From assembly GCF_004210375.1 (NCBI RefSeq), contig NC_134825.1, positions 75,445,558 to 75,509,557 of the forward strand: DNA of 64,000 nucleotides, written 5' to 3'. Both the position numbers and the translations under genes were made by a program. Below are positions 33,963 to 45,354 of this stretch, piece after piece. The notes beneath the pieces were generated by a model. It saw only the letters and a program-made list of their open reading frames with translations. It was not told the DNA's origin and did not search any database. Each line of letters starts with the position of its first letter. The first letter of the stretch is position 1. This DNA comes from Tachypleus tridentatus. Taxonomy: Eukaryota; Arthropoda; Merostomata; Xiphosura; Limulidae.

Positions 33963-35923
33963 TGTTACGAATCGTCCACTTTAGATATATTCTTTTTATC
34001 CTTATATAATATTCTAAGTTTAACATGAAATGCAAAATCATGGTATAGATATCATTAAGATATAATCTAAACTTACAGACTACATTCTAACAATCTTGTT
34101 TCTTTACGTAGATACAATTTACATGTCACACCCTCCTACCACATAATTTCTGTCAAAAATATCAATAGTTCTCTGAAATGCCCTATTGTATTATTTATAA
34201 CCAGCAGAAAAGAAGATTTTGGTTTACTGAGTTCTTTATAAACTAGTTTGTTACGACAGTAAGTTTTTAACCAATCGGCACATGGATTCATTAATACTGT
34301 TGCCAAGGTCACCTTGAGCAGGCAAAAAAATTATTTTAATCCATTTATATGTTAGTTATAAACCTTTTAAACTATAATAGCATTAAGCCATCATTTTCCT
34401 TTTTTACGCTAATATTTTGAATTAATTACTGCGTAATTGAAATAAATAAATAATTATGTTATGTTCTACCACCATACGTACATAAAAGTAAAGTTTCTTT
34501 GGTGCACAACAGAAGAAAGGCCAAGCTTATGAACAAGATTTCATGTTTTAATGTATGTGTTTTATCTGATATTATAAAAATAACTTAAATGTAAAAATTA
34601 GATGTTGAATAAGAAAACATAAATAAAAATGAATTTATCGACAAGGTATGCACATAAGCTGCTTATTTGTTACGTAATTCAATACTTTGTTTACTGTACT
34701 GGAGCTATTGGCTCACCAGGTGATTTATATCTTTGTTACGCAAATTAGCAGTTAGATAGGCTTTAAAGAACACTAAAACAGTACAATGAAAACGGGTCTA
34801 AGTTATTACGAATTGATGCTGTTTTGGATAAATAGAGTTGTAATTTTCTGTTACAATCTGCAGCCATTTAAGAAGTCAAAAGGATAATTGAGATTTTTCT
34901 TGTTGTTACAAGGTTGGTCAAATAGACCAAACCCATACAGTGTTAGTTAACACTGGCAAGAACTTGCTTTCTCTCTTTACCGTCTTTCTATATAGGAATG
35001 TAAGCATACTAATTATGCACAGAAAAAATAAAGAGTTAGAAAACCCACGATATGGTTGCATATTACAGATTATCAGGTAAATTTTAAACTGCTTTTTATT
35101 TATACGGGTTGGATTCTGAAATGTTATCTAACCACGAGTTAGACTAAGTCGGAGTAAGTGAGCATGACTTGAATTATTTTAATATTAATAAAAACAATTA
35201 TATTTTATTAAATTGTCTTATCTCAAATAAGGTATTGCGTCATTTCCGTTAGTTGCATAGCTCGTATCCGTGGGATAATCCAACAAAATTAACTGAAATT
35301 AGAAATATTATATTGAATAAAGCAAAATATATTTAGTGATTTACACAACGTTTCTTATAAATATTGTAGAATATGATTAAAAAATCGTCTTTCTCAGAAT
35401 TTCTTAGTGCAAAATATTCAAGCTAATTCATTATGTTTCATTTCTCGTGCCTTGCTTTAAATATTGTCTGTAACAGTTGTATACGTTTTCAATGTGAATT
35501 ATCAAAAGGAATTGTAAATACTGTTTTAGGTTAACTTTTTCAGACATACAGAATAAATATTTTTGTTGTAAGGCTGGACGATCTGTATCGTAGGTGGGCA
35601 AGAAAACAACACTTCGTTAAATACTTCTGGCATTTCCAGGTACTCTTGAATGCAGTTGAAACACCTTTTTGTAAAGTAGAAACAAACAAACAAAGAGCGT
35701 AATATTCGATATAATTTTTTATTACTAGTTGGACAATAGTAAGGAATAAAAGTTATTTGGATAAATATAAAATTGTTGTTTTTCGTATCCTTAAATAAAA
35801 CTAAGTTAATAAGTGTATATATCTCACATGGGAATGACTTGTTTGTTACACTTGAATGAATAAACAATAAAACAAAGTTTGTATGTGTGTGTGTGAGTGT
35901 ATTCTGTTCTGTTTTTCCTGCAG
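33963..35923. other. Intergenic stretch, nothing recognised
   Basis: AT-rich. A 156-codon open frame on the - strand (35526-35996) looks accidental in composition. Confidence 0.4.
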
Positions 35924-36055
35924 AGCAGAGATAAAAGTTCATCCGTCGAAGGCGCACGTGAAACTTATAATAACTACAGCACGAGTGACAACCCAATATT
36001 ACGAAGATTTAGAAAGCCGTTCTTTACATATTCTTCTCAAAAAAAAAACATATGA
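35924..36055 (+). CDS. Candidate 3'-terminal exon of an unknown gene
   Basis: A strong acceptor (tctgtttttcctgcag) is followed by 43 codons and a TGA. The peptide begins SRDKSSSVEGARETYNNYST and ends PFFTYSSQKKNI, a polar, tyrosine- and serine-rich tail without a known domain. No upstream exon was found, so the reading phase (taken as 0) is a guess. It may equally be chance. Confidence 0.25.
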   Translation, partial: SRDKSSSVEGARETYNNYSTSDNPILRRFRKPFFTYSSQKKNI

Positions 36056-36292
36056 CAGGAAGCCACGAAAAAGGACCATGTTAAGTAATTAAAAACTAGT
36101 TGTGATAACAAATTCGTTGCTCTTAGTCGTTGAAGATATATCAAGTTAAAGCTGTCATACTTTATGCCTATTGTTAATTAGTGTACAAGAACGTATTAAA
36201 AATTACTTCTCTTATTACTATATGAATAAGTGAACATTTTAAGGACTATTTCAAATAACTAAAAGGGATTACAAGGCGTTAGCCTAAGAGTT

Positions 36293-36418
36293 GTCTGTGT
36301 GTGTTTTTTTTTTATAGCAAAGCCACATCGGTCTATCTGCTGTGTCCTTCGAGTGGAATCGAACCCCTCATTTTAGCGTTGTAAATCTGAAGACTTATCG
36401 CTGTCCCAAAGAGGGACA
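36293..36418 (-). repeat. SINE-B copy
   Basis: Reverse-strand order ttttatagcaaagccacatc, gaacccctcattttagc, gttgtaaatctgaagac, ttatcgctg. Confidence 0.85.
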
Positions 36419-36525
36419 AGAGTTCTGTGTTTAATATACTAAAACTAACTCAAGCATGTAAACGTATTATATATAATCATTAACAATCTGTCAATTACAA
36501 TACTGTATTTTTTCTATGTTATTTC

Positions 36526-36726
36526 GGCCCGGCATGGCCAGGTGGGGGCGTTATAACGTGACGGTCAATCCCATTATTCATTAGTAAAAGAATAGCCCAA
36601 GAGTTGGCAGTGGATGGTGATGACTAGTTGTCTTCCCTCTAGTCTTACCTGCAAAATTAGGGACGGCTAGCGCAGATAGCTCTCGAGTAGCTTTGCGCGA
36701 ATTTCAAACCAAACCAAACAAACAAG
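36526..36726 (+). repeat. SINE-A copy lacking most of the tRNA head
   Basis: ggcccggcatggccaggtgg runs straight into gggcgttataacgtgacgg. The anticodon region, B box and adjoining body start are deleted, with the junction in a G-run. The remainder is complete to caaacaaacaag. Confidence 0.9.
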
Positions 36727-36811
36727 CTATGTAATTCCTAAAGTAGTGTATAATATAGTATTACAATTTATTAAAATGAAGTTCTACACTGATAAGCATT
36801 CCTTTCAAGGG

Positions 36812-36960
36812 TCGGACATGACTTGGTGGTATCGTGCTGGGCTGAGTTTCGTGAAAATCCACGGTTTCGATAAGCCACTGGTCGTGCTTTGCTTTTGCAA
36901 CTGAAGTAGCATCATGACCGTTGACAGCCAATCCCGTTGTTCTAGTTTATTCGACCTGAC
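36812..36960 (+). repeat. Degenerate tRNA-like repeat
   Basis: gtcggacatgacttggtgg, tgctgggctgag, cacggtttcgataagcc and ttgacagccaatcccgttgt suggest a tRNA-headed SINE related to but distinct from SINE-A. This call is tentative. Confidence 0.4.
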
Positions 36961-37949
36961 AAAACATTTCGTGCTTTTTTTGTTAATTAGTGCCTCGAGC
37001 TTCTGTTAACGAATTCAAACATTTATTTCATTTTTTTATTCACAGTTTCTATTTCAGTTCCACATGGAAGCTCTATTTTATTTTTAATCACTTCTGAAAC
37101 TTCCCTAATTTTGTTCGTAATTTCTCGACAGTTTCTTAGCATTGCTTTAGGTTGTTTTACTTTATTAGCGATAAAAAGTTCAGATTTTCTTTCCAACGTA
37201 CGGTGATCTAGAAATATAGGTATATAAATATTACATATTTATATATATATCCTGTGTGTGTACATCTGTAGCTTATTTCTAATTAAATATTCGCTGAAAG
37301 ACTTCTTACACGTGCCTAATTAACCTTAAACGTGAGAGATATATAAGTGTATTGATTGGTTTATTTTTATTGTATTGGAACCGATTCTACCATTTTTGAG
37401 GCCTTGGGCTCTCATAACTTTCGCTGAAAACGTCGCTATTCAACCTAATTCGTAATACAGAGAGCAAATAGAAGGCTTTTCTTCACCCCATCTCTCTTTA
37501 TATCATTAATGTTGTTCGCCCAAAGACATACAAGGCGTTAGCAGGCACTCTTGAGGTGCTTCATACCACGTCTAACATAATAATGACAACATTTCGTGCG
37601 GAATGATAGGACTTGTTTGTAAGATAAGAAAGATAACTGAAATGTGCGTGAACATTCGTGATGTGTCCACTTTGAATTACAGGAAAATAAAATTGATAGT
37701 GTGAAATATTATAATTTTAAGTTATTTCAGCTTTGGAATCTTGATTAGATTTTCTCTAAGCTTTCCATGTTCAGCGCACGAGGAATTATTACAGCATATA
37801 TCATCCCTATATTTTTCACTTAACACAGTCATACCTTCTGGTTTATCTATTATCAAACACGAACTCCTAGCACGTTCTTACTTTTAATATTACTCAGTCT
37901 CCACTAATAAAATGAAATAACGAGCGATATTGAATGTGTGTTGGAATGC
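36961..37949. other. Intergenic stretch, nothing recognised
   Basis: AT-rich with no supported gene. Confidence 0.4.
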
Positions 37950-38199
37950 TTTTGTTTGTTTGTTTGGGAATTTCGCACAAAGCTACTCGAGGGCTATCTG
38001 TGCTAGCCGTCCCTAATTTAGCAGTGTAAGACTAGAGGAAAGGCAGCTAGTCATCACCACCCACCGCCAACTCTTGGGCTACTCTTTACCAACGAATAGT
38101 GGAATTGACCGTCACATTATACACCCCCATGGCTGGGAGGGCGAGCATGTTTAGCGCGACGCGGGCGCGAACCCGCGACCCTCGGATTACGAGTCGCAA
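37950..38199 (-). repeat. SINE-A copy, 5'-truncated, CpG-rich type
   Basis: Reverse-strand copy ending within the tRNA head at cggattacgagtcgca. Flanking duplication tgttggaatgc at 37939-37949 and 38200-38210 is exact. Head CpGs (gcgacgcgggcgcgaacccg) are preserved, which suggests youth. Confidence 0.93.
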
Positions 38200-38210
38200 T
38201 GTTGGAATGC

Positions 38211-38693
38211 AGGTATCGTCAGTGTGGAGAACTAAAATTTAATTTTTGTTATTTATACTTTACTGAAGCAAATACAATTTGTAAATATGTAATATACTGT
38301 TCTATATAGTGGGTTGAAAGACATGGAAAAACTGTTAGAATGTAAGTGCTGCTGTTGGGGTAAGAATTTTATATTGATACACGTGACTAACAAAAATAAA
38401 GATGTATATTGTTCTTATAACAGTACATACTGACACGTAACATCAAAAACAACACACACTGTTCTTCTGACAGTATGTGCTGACAATGGCATACATTGTA
38501 AGATAGCGAATTCTACTTTTATCTTATTATGGTTTGTTTACTGTTCATATATTATTCCTTCTATCTTTTAGTTCAACTATGAATGTTTAAGTTATATTAA
38601 GAAACTTAATCATCTTCTTGCTAAAGGACGTTGAATTTCAGTGTGTATGTATTGTGAAACTGACACAAGTTCACTTAGCGGTGACGTACAGAT
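38211..38693. other. Intergenic stretch, nothing recognised
   Basis: No supported feature. Confidence 0.4.
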
Positions 38694-38709
38694 ATTAATA
38701 TTGTGAAAG

Positions 38710-38832
38710 TTGTTGTTTTGAATTAAGCACATAGCTACACAATGGGCTATCTGTGCTCTGCCCACCACGGGTATCGAAACCAGAATTTTAGTGTTGTAAG
38801 TCCGCGGACATACCGCTGAGCCACTGGCAGGC
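38710..38832 (-). repeat. SINE-C copy with 16-bp target duplication
   Basis: Best SINE-C example: cacatagctacacaatgggc, tatctgtgctctgcccacca, cgggtatcgaaaccag, ccgcggacataccgctgagc, cactggcagg. Exact flanks attaatattgtgaaag at 38694-38709 and 38833-38848. Confidence 0.95.
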
Positions 38833-39045
38833 ATTAATATTGTGAAAGATTATGTAAATTAGCTGGTCACATGAGATGTAATATCGTGATCCAACCATTA
38901 GATAAAAACGCTGTCTTAAGCTTAAACAAGTTAGTTCACGAGATTAGTTAAAACAAGTTATTGTTGATTGCTGCTCGATGTTGTTGAAATTCGTAATATT
39001 GGAATTTATTGGAATTAAGTTTGTTTGTTTTTTCTCTGGTTCTTT

Positions 39046-39319
39046 GTTTGTTTTGGAATTTCGCACAAAGCTACTCGAGGGCTATCTGTGCTAGCCGTCC
39101 CTAATTTAGCAGTGTAAGACTAGAGGGAAGGCAGTTAGTCATCACCACCCACCACCAACTCTTGGGCTACTCTTTTACCAACGAAAAGTGGGATTGACCG
39201 TCACATTATAACGCCCCCACGGCTGGGAGGGCGAGCATGTTTGGCGCGGATCGGGCGCGAACTCGCGACCCTCAGATTACGAAGCGCACGCCTCAACGCG
39301 CTAGGCCATGCCAGGCCCA
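39046..39319 (-). repeat. SINE-A copy with exact target duplication
   Basis: Full reverse-strand copy from gtttgttttggaatttcgc to ggccatgccaggcc. Flanks ctctggttcttt at 39034-39045 and 39320-39331 are identical. The head is CpG-rich. Confidence 0.95.
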
Positions 39320-39331
39320 CTCTGGTTCTTT

Positions 39332-39636
39332 TCCATAATTTCTTTGTTTATTGAAATGATTATTAACATCATTATATTTAAATATGTTGTATTGTTCACT
39401 AACGTTAGTATCAAATTTTGGCCAGACGCTTGTTTAATAACTATGTTTTTGCTAACCTATAAACTTTATATTCCAATTGTTTAACATTTTTATTTGGAAT
39501 TTCTATAGTTGTCAAAGTTTAATAAACTAACTGTTAATTTTAATTCGTTACAACATGACTAAATAATAATAATATAAATTGTTTTTCTGACAGTATGTAC
39601 TGATACACACATGGCTAAAACATAATAAACAGTTAT
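39332..39636. other. Intergenic stretch, nothing recognised
   Basis: No supported feature. Confidence 0.4.
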
Positions 39637-39647
39637 TCTGACATTAT

Positions 39648-39775
39648 GCCTCCGCTTGTACAGCGATAAGTCTATGGATTTACAACGCTAAAATCAGGGA
39701 TTCGATTCTCCTCGGTGGGCTTAGCAGATAGCCGGATGTGGTTTTGCTATAAGGAAAAGACACAAACACACATAC
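39648..39775 (+). repeat. SINE-B copy with exact target duplication
   Basis: Full SINE-B (gtacagcgataagtctatgg, caacgctaaaatcaggg, cggtgggcttagcagatagc) with a (CA)n tail, flanked by tctgacattat at 39637-39647 and 39776-39786. Confidence 0.95.
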
Positions 39776-39786
39776 TCTGACATTAT

Positions 39787-40120
39787 ACAACAATGCAGAT
39801 GACCAATAAAAAATGAGATACAACGGGAAAGCCTACAAGACGCTCTTATCCAACTTCCCTTACCCACCCATCCCTAGTAAGTGAGAGCTAAAATGTGCTA
39901 AGAAAGTCACACAGAAATAATAAAATATAGGAGGAGACCTTAACCTGTTCCTTGTCTTTCATCGGATCCGTGGGGCGCCATGTTTGAAATTGTGTATTTC
40001 GGACAGATGTCTTCATAGGGTTTGTTTTCAGGTACGAGCCTCTTTGGCATGGCTATAGAAATAATTGGGGATGATGAAGGAGCAAGTCGGTACATTGGGT
40101 TAACTTATAGTAGTTCTAAA
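39787..40120. other. Intergenic stretch, nothing recognised
   Basis: No supported feature. Confidence 0.4.
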
Positions 40121-40122
40121 TA

Positions 40123-41392
40123 CAGGGTGTCCCAAAAAATGTATACACATTTTGAATGACTATAAATACAATGTTAATTAAGATATATCTAGGTTTTATG
40201 ATCCAAGTTTAAGAAGAGAAGTGTAGAATCTTTTGAGTTACCGCAGGTGTTCGAAATGATGACCGTTCTGATTCAAGCATTACTGATAACGCGGACAGAT
40301 GGAATTGTAAACTTCACGAATCATTTCATTTGGTATTTTGGTGCATTCTCTTTCAATTGCTGCTCTCAGCTCATTGATTGTTGCAGGTTTTTTGCTATAA
40401 ACCTTATCTTTGACTATCCCCATAAAAAAAAGTCCAGAGGTGTGAGGTCTGGTGAACGTGGGGGAAATTCAGTTCTACCTCTTCGCCCAATGCATCCGTT
40501 CGGCAAATTTTCGTCAAGATAGGCTCTCACATTACGATGGTATTGGGAAGGTGCTCCATCTTGCTAGAAATAAAACTCCTCATCTCCAAATTGCTCTCGA
40601 ATGCGTGGCACGATAGATTCTTCCAGCAAGTTCAGATAAACGAGACCAGTGACTGTGTTTTGGAAAAAGAATGGTCCATCACGTACCACGCTGATAATCC
40701 ACACCAAATTATAACTCCTGGTAAGTTTACGTGGCATTCAACCGTAACATGCGGGTTCTGAGGTGCCCAGTAGGTGCAATTGTGGCGATTAACTGAGCCA
40801 TTTAACTTCAATGTGGCTCCAGAAATGGCTCCAGAAATCTTGTTTGGAAACTATGTATCCTCTGCAGATTTTTCCAGGTACCACTCACAAAATTCATCTC
40901 TTCGGTCAGGATCATCTTCATTGAGGGCGTGGACTAATGCCGGAATAAAACTTTTCCAATGAACGTGCTTTAACATGCGATGGACGCTCGATTTTGGGAT
41001 TCCTGTCTCACAGGTTGTTTGCCGAACAGATTTTCTTGGGGATCGATGGAGACTTTCTAACAGCTCTGCTTCTCGTGTGAGACTGATTGACGGTCGCGGT
41101 CTTTCAGAACGCCCTTTATAGACGTTTTGAACAGTTACATTTGTTTCAAACTTATCTCTGATGCGAGTAATGGTGAGTCGCGTTGGTGGATTTGTTTGAA
41201 ACTCCCTTCTAAACCGTCTTTGCACTTCAGCTACGTTCTCGCACTTCCAGTACCATTTTAAGATAAATTTCGTTTTCTCAAATTTTAGTCTTGCTTCTGC
41301 CATTACTTCAAATCAGTTTCACCTGTAAAAAAAGAAAGTTTTACTGAATTATAATCATTCAAAGTGTGTATACATGTTTTTGGGACACCCTG
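40123..41392 (-). mobile_element. mariner-like (IS630/Tc1/mariner) transposon
   Basis: TIRs cagggtgtcccaaaaaatgt and its near-complement (acatgtttttgggacaccctg) with TA at 40121-40122 and 41393-41394. About 1.27 kb with a decayed transposase on the - strand. Complete termini and a recognisable gene suggest moderate age. Confidence 0.93.
40250..41303 (-). pseudogene. Decayed mariner-like transposase
   Basis: Starts with [10 protein letters not shown] at 41303 and is open for 150 codons. It contains a helix-turn-helix region ([27 protein letters not shown]), a second binding region ([20 protein letters not shown]) and [19 protein letters not shown] before the catalytic core. Further on, in other frames, come QDGAPSQYHRNVRAYL with the second catalytic Asp and FPPRSPDLTPLDFFLWG with the third. 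Part of the core around the first Asp is missing and frameshifts and stops interrupt the end, so no active enzyme is made. Confidence 0.88.
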
Positions 41393-41394
41393 TA

Positions 41395-42329
41395 TATTTA
41401 TTGATATTCTTATTATTTCCTTGGTAAATATTCGTATATCATTGGGTGAGATCTTCAGCCGACAGAAAAGGGTAAAGGTGCATAAGTACATAAAAATAGC
41501 TTTGGTATAAATAAAGCTAAGAAAACTAAACCGAAATGGTCACAGACATTATAGCTTTGTAACTTTCTCTTCAACGTTGTGGCAAAGCGAAACGCAAGTT
41601 TAACGAAACGAATAACTCATTATACATCTCATGTATTATGGATATCTTTAAAAACTGCATGCTTTACGGAATGAGAATCAGAAATTATATTAAGAATATT
41701 TTAGATATGATAGAGGGTATTTCAAAACCGTTTCAAAAGATGCTTCTGTGTGTTTCCCATCATTCTCAATTAGCATATCACGTGCAGTTATCATCAGTTC
41801 TGGACAGTGTTCATTAGTCCACACACGTATTTTACGTAAATCACCAAACAGCCGTGTAATGTTCAAACTTACTTCAATAAATCTCAGCATCTGATTAGAG
41901 AAATATTGCCCACTTCCCACCCAACCCCAGACCAACTACCTTTACAGATGTAATAGATTTTAAGTGTTTGATTTTCTTTACAAGCATTTTGCATATACTA
42001 GGTAAATCAAAAGTCCTGATTTTCTTTATTGTTCTGAAATAGGGGTGAAATACTGAGATATGTTGGCATATTGGGAACTGTTTGTTATCCAACCTGATGT
42101 CATGGTAATAAGGTCAGTCAAATGTTTTTACCGAAACTATCACTTGGGGGTAAAATGTGTAAAGAAAAAAGTTGTAGCGCATAACAATATTACCCCAGAA
42201 ACGTTATTTTTATTATAGGTTTCCATTAGATATGCATACATTTTTAATTGAATATATTTCGCTTTAATACAATATGAGTTGTAAAAAAACATGAAATTTA
42301 TGCAAACGAGAGACAGCATTAGGACAGAC
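41395..42329. other. Intergenic stretch, possible relic coding sequence
   Basis: The - strand frame 41690-41935 contains ITRLFGDLRKIRVWTNEHCP, which reads somewhat protein-like, but I cannot place it. It may be transposon debris. Confidence 0.3.
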
Positions 42330-42459
42330 CAGGGGTGGGCAACATATTTTTCATAGTGGTCACAACTGTGCCTAATGAAAACAACGTTGGCCACACTATT
42401 CAAAAAAAAAAAATTGAAAGATGCTAGTTTAATCAAAATAATTGCATATCAACCAACGT

Positions 42460-43950
42460 TCAATGTGAAAATTGGTGGGGGTTTTCTTCAACAAGTTTCG
42501 TGAAATTTGGTTTAATATCTGTGCTCAATGAGCATCTTAGCTCTGCCTTTAAATTTATGTCAGTAAGTCGAGATCTGCATCGAGACTTGAGAAAATCTAG
42601 CGAACAAAATGTTGACTCACACAACCATGTGGATCGAAACATGGAAAATAATTTTAAAATTGCTATTTTTAAATTTGGAAGTATCTCATTTATCAGAAAA
42701 GTGAGCCACATCTCTCTGATAGAACATTTTTGTTTACCTTTTATGTATTCTACACTTTGCAGGGTAAGCATCTCGTTTTCAAATTCACACTTACCCAAAA
42801 CAAAAAAGATGTACTTACTGAAATTTCCTAAGTCAAATTGAAATGGATCTTTCAAATATTCAAACATCAATTTCAAATTTTTAAATTCGAAGAAACATGA
42901 TTCAAATTTTTGAGATAGATTTTTGATCCAGTTTACATAGAGATCATCTTTAGCATCAGAGAAATCATAGTCTTTATTATTTTCTTGTAAAATTTCAACT
43001 TTGCAGAATGTGTCAAATCATTCTTTTGTGCTTGTTCCGCAAGGAGGTTTAGCTTTAATTGAAATTCATGAATAGACTGTGATTGCTCGCTTATTTTATC
43101 TCTTCCCTGAAGCTTCGTGTTCAAATTATTTAAGTGAGCTATCATGTCACAGAAAGTGCAAATCACACTACCATGACAAAGTTTCGATTTCAGGGAAATT
43201 TTCAATCTTACCTTTTTCAACAAGATAATCTTTTATTTGAGGAAATAAGGAAGTAAATCGTTCCAAGACTATTTCTCTACTTAACCATCTAACATTTGCA
43301 AAATCAGTAACATCATCAAAAGTACAGTCACTGCTTTTCTTCAAAGACTCAACAAACTTCCACTTCTACTATAATTCACAATTTTTACAACAATGTCTAT
43401 CAAATTTTTCAATTCATCACTTTTAGACATCAGAGCATGTACATTTTCCTGATGCAAAATGCAATGGAAAAATGGCAGCGTGGACTTCACATTATTTTCA
43501 ATTAAATGCTGCTTCAAAAGAGAAACAAATCACAATTTCCTCCAAGTCATGGCGGGAGCATCGTCTGTTGTGACAGAAGTCAGTTTTCTTAAATCCAGAT
43601 TGAATTTTTTGATATTTCAAGAATTTTTTAAAAGATGTTTTTTCCACATATTCGATCTCGTATTCCACAAAGTCCAAGCATTTCTTCCCTCACTTGAAGA
43701 TCTGAAGTTACATATCGAACCAAAAATATCAACTGTGCAGCATCACTAACACCTGTTGACTCATCTAGTGCTAAAGAAAAATACAAACAGTTTTTTATTT
43801 GTTCAAGCAACTTATTTTTATGTCTTTCGCTTTAGTATTCTGCGAACAATTGTTCTTCGACTTAATTGCAAATTATTTAGCTTTGGAAGAATATCTTATT
43901 TTATTTTTGAATCATAATTCTCCAACAGAGTTTCAATGACTACAATCAAT
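42460..43950 (-). pseudogene. Broken hAT transposase
   Basis: From upstream to downstream on the - strand: CLYFSLALDESTGVSDAAQL (43628-43810), matching the start of the hAT catalytic core, further pieces in shifted frames, and the C-terminal hAT dimerisation region with STWLCESTFCSLDFLKSRCR and SRLTDINL (42460-42876). It resembles the transposases related to GTF2IRD2/ZBED-like genes. Multiple frameshifts and stops make it non-functional. A possible N-terminal piece (KDKWIIRKRKNPHNGEHLEN) lies near 45050-44980, beyond the nested insertions. Confidence 0.85.
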
Positions 43951-43984
43951 TTATATGCAAAACCGGCTCGTTTGGGTTGATAAA

Positions 43985-44773
43985 ATATTTTACATAGAAG
44001 AGCGAACAACGTTTCGACCTCCTTCGGTCATCGTCAGGTTCACAAAGAAAGAGGTAACTGACCGGAAGCAGACCACATGTTTGAAAGGGGTTGTACAACT
44101 GAGTGTCGAAATGTAGAGGGCGGTATTAGATGTTTGAATATATAATTTTATTTATTTTATTATATTAATATAGGTATAAAGGCGTTCCTTTATATTGGTT
44201 TATTTTGGGTTTAAGTTGTTGTATAAGTAAGGCTTCTTTAATTTTGCGTTTGTTTATGTTTGTTTCTTTATTTAGTATTTGAGTGTTTTCTATGGTTGTG
44301 TTTATTTGACTTGCAGTGTTCGAAAACGTGTGAAGGTGACTTTTTTATGTTCTTTGAATCTGGTTTCCATTTTTCTACTTGTTTCTCCCAATATAGAAGT
44401 CGTGGCAGTTATCACATTGTATTTTATAAATAATGTTTGTGTGGTGTTTGTCAGTGTAGTTTTTACATAGTATAGACCTCAGTTTTGTGCCTGGTTTTTG
44501 AATAAATTTGGTATTAACTGGAATGTCATATTTTGTTACTAATTTTTGCCAAATGTTGGTTATTTGTTTGCTGATGTCAGGAATATATGGTATACAGCAG
44601 TTTATGGTTTCGTGGTTTTTTCGATTCGTGAGATATATTTACTTTAGTTGGTTGATTTTGCTTTCTGTCTAGGTGTGTGCGTATAATGTTTTCTACGGTT
44701 TGTGGAGGAAACTTATTGATGTTGATGAAGTATTGTTTTATTTTGTCTAATTCATCGTTAATTTTATCTGGTT
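43985..44773 (-). pseudogene. Penelope-like element 3' remnant (RT end and GIY-YIG)
   Basis: On the - strand 44773-44577 encodes KIKQYFININKFPPQTVENI and IRTHLDRKQNQ, typical of the region after the PLE reverse transcriptase. Downstream, in shifted frames, come IIYKIQCDNCHDFYIGR, the GIY-YIG endonuclease start (here Y...YIG), HLHTFSNTASQIN and KIKEALLIQQLKPKINQYKG near 44250-44165, the usual PLE C-terminus. The terminal repeat follows at 44060-43985. It is 5'-truncated where the SINE begins. Confidence 0.82.
44002..44043 (-). ncRNA. Hammerhead-ribozyme-like motif of the PLE terminal repeat
   Basis: On the - strand the order is stem I half GTGAAC, CTGACGA, one extra T, GACC, loop, GGTC, GAAA, CGT, T, stem I half GTTCGC. 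GAAC/GTTC pairs (with a G-T and G-C extension) and GACC/GGTC pairs. Stem III would be only A-U and C-G over ACGU, as I recall for the minimal hammerheads of PLEs that work as dimers. The extra base between core and stem II departs from the canonical form, so activity is uncertain. Confidence 0.5.
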
Positions 44774-44922
44774 GTTCGTTGGTAAAAGAATAGCCCAAGA
44801 GTTGGCGGTGGGTGGTGATGACTAGCTGCCTTCCTTCTAGTCTTCCACTGCTAAATTAGGGGCGGCTAGCACAGATAGCCTTTGTGCAGCTTTGCGCAAA
44901 ATTAAAGAAAACAAACAAACAT
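44774..44922 (+). repeat. SINE-A copy, 3' half only
   Basis: Begins in the body at ttcgttggtaaaagaatagc exactly where the PLE coding similarity ends, and runs to caaacaaac. It is nested with the PLE inside the hAT. Confidence 0.88.
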
Positions 44923-45354
44923 TTCACGTTTTTTCCAGTCACGCGCCATTGTCTTTTCGACAGTAATGCCAGAATCAATTAAATTATCTTTATTTTCTAA
45001 GTGTTCACCATTATGAGGATTCTTTCGTTTTCGAATTATCCACTTATCCTTATCATAGGATTAAAAACAAAATATATTTAAACACTTGAAAGTTGCACAA
45101 AACAATATGTTTGCAAACATATAAACCAGACTGACGTTATAGAATGGGCGGAGTCTGGAGCAGTGATGAAGCGCGCGACATTAGCGATGACGTGAGGTAG
45201 TGCAGTTGCTGATTACCAAATTTGCGATAAAAAAATAAATGATGGAAAAAGTTGATACCCAAACTCGAGTTGGCCACAATTATGCTATCCACTGGCCACA
45301 TGTGGCCATTGGCTATGGATTTGCCTGCTCCTGGGATAGAGTATGTAACGTGTT

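Larger units (their letters stand above)
42330..45333 (-). mobile_element. hAT transposon carrying nested PLE and SINE
   Basis: Left end caggggtgggcaac at 42330 and right end complementary to caggagcaggcaaatcc, ending at 45333. Flanking 8-mers ggacagac and ggatagag agree at six positions. Inside lies a broken - strand hAT transposase, interrupted by a Penelope-like remnant and half a SINE-A (43985-44922). The sequence wording subterminally (gtggccac) is repeated at both ends. Confidence 0.8.

Noticed and set aside
35526-35996. 156-codon open frame on the - strand
   Set aside because: Composition follows local AT bias and a (CA)n run (THTHTN), with no domain and with Cys/Phe/Ile-rich noise. 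It partly overlaps a better + strand exon candidate.
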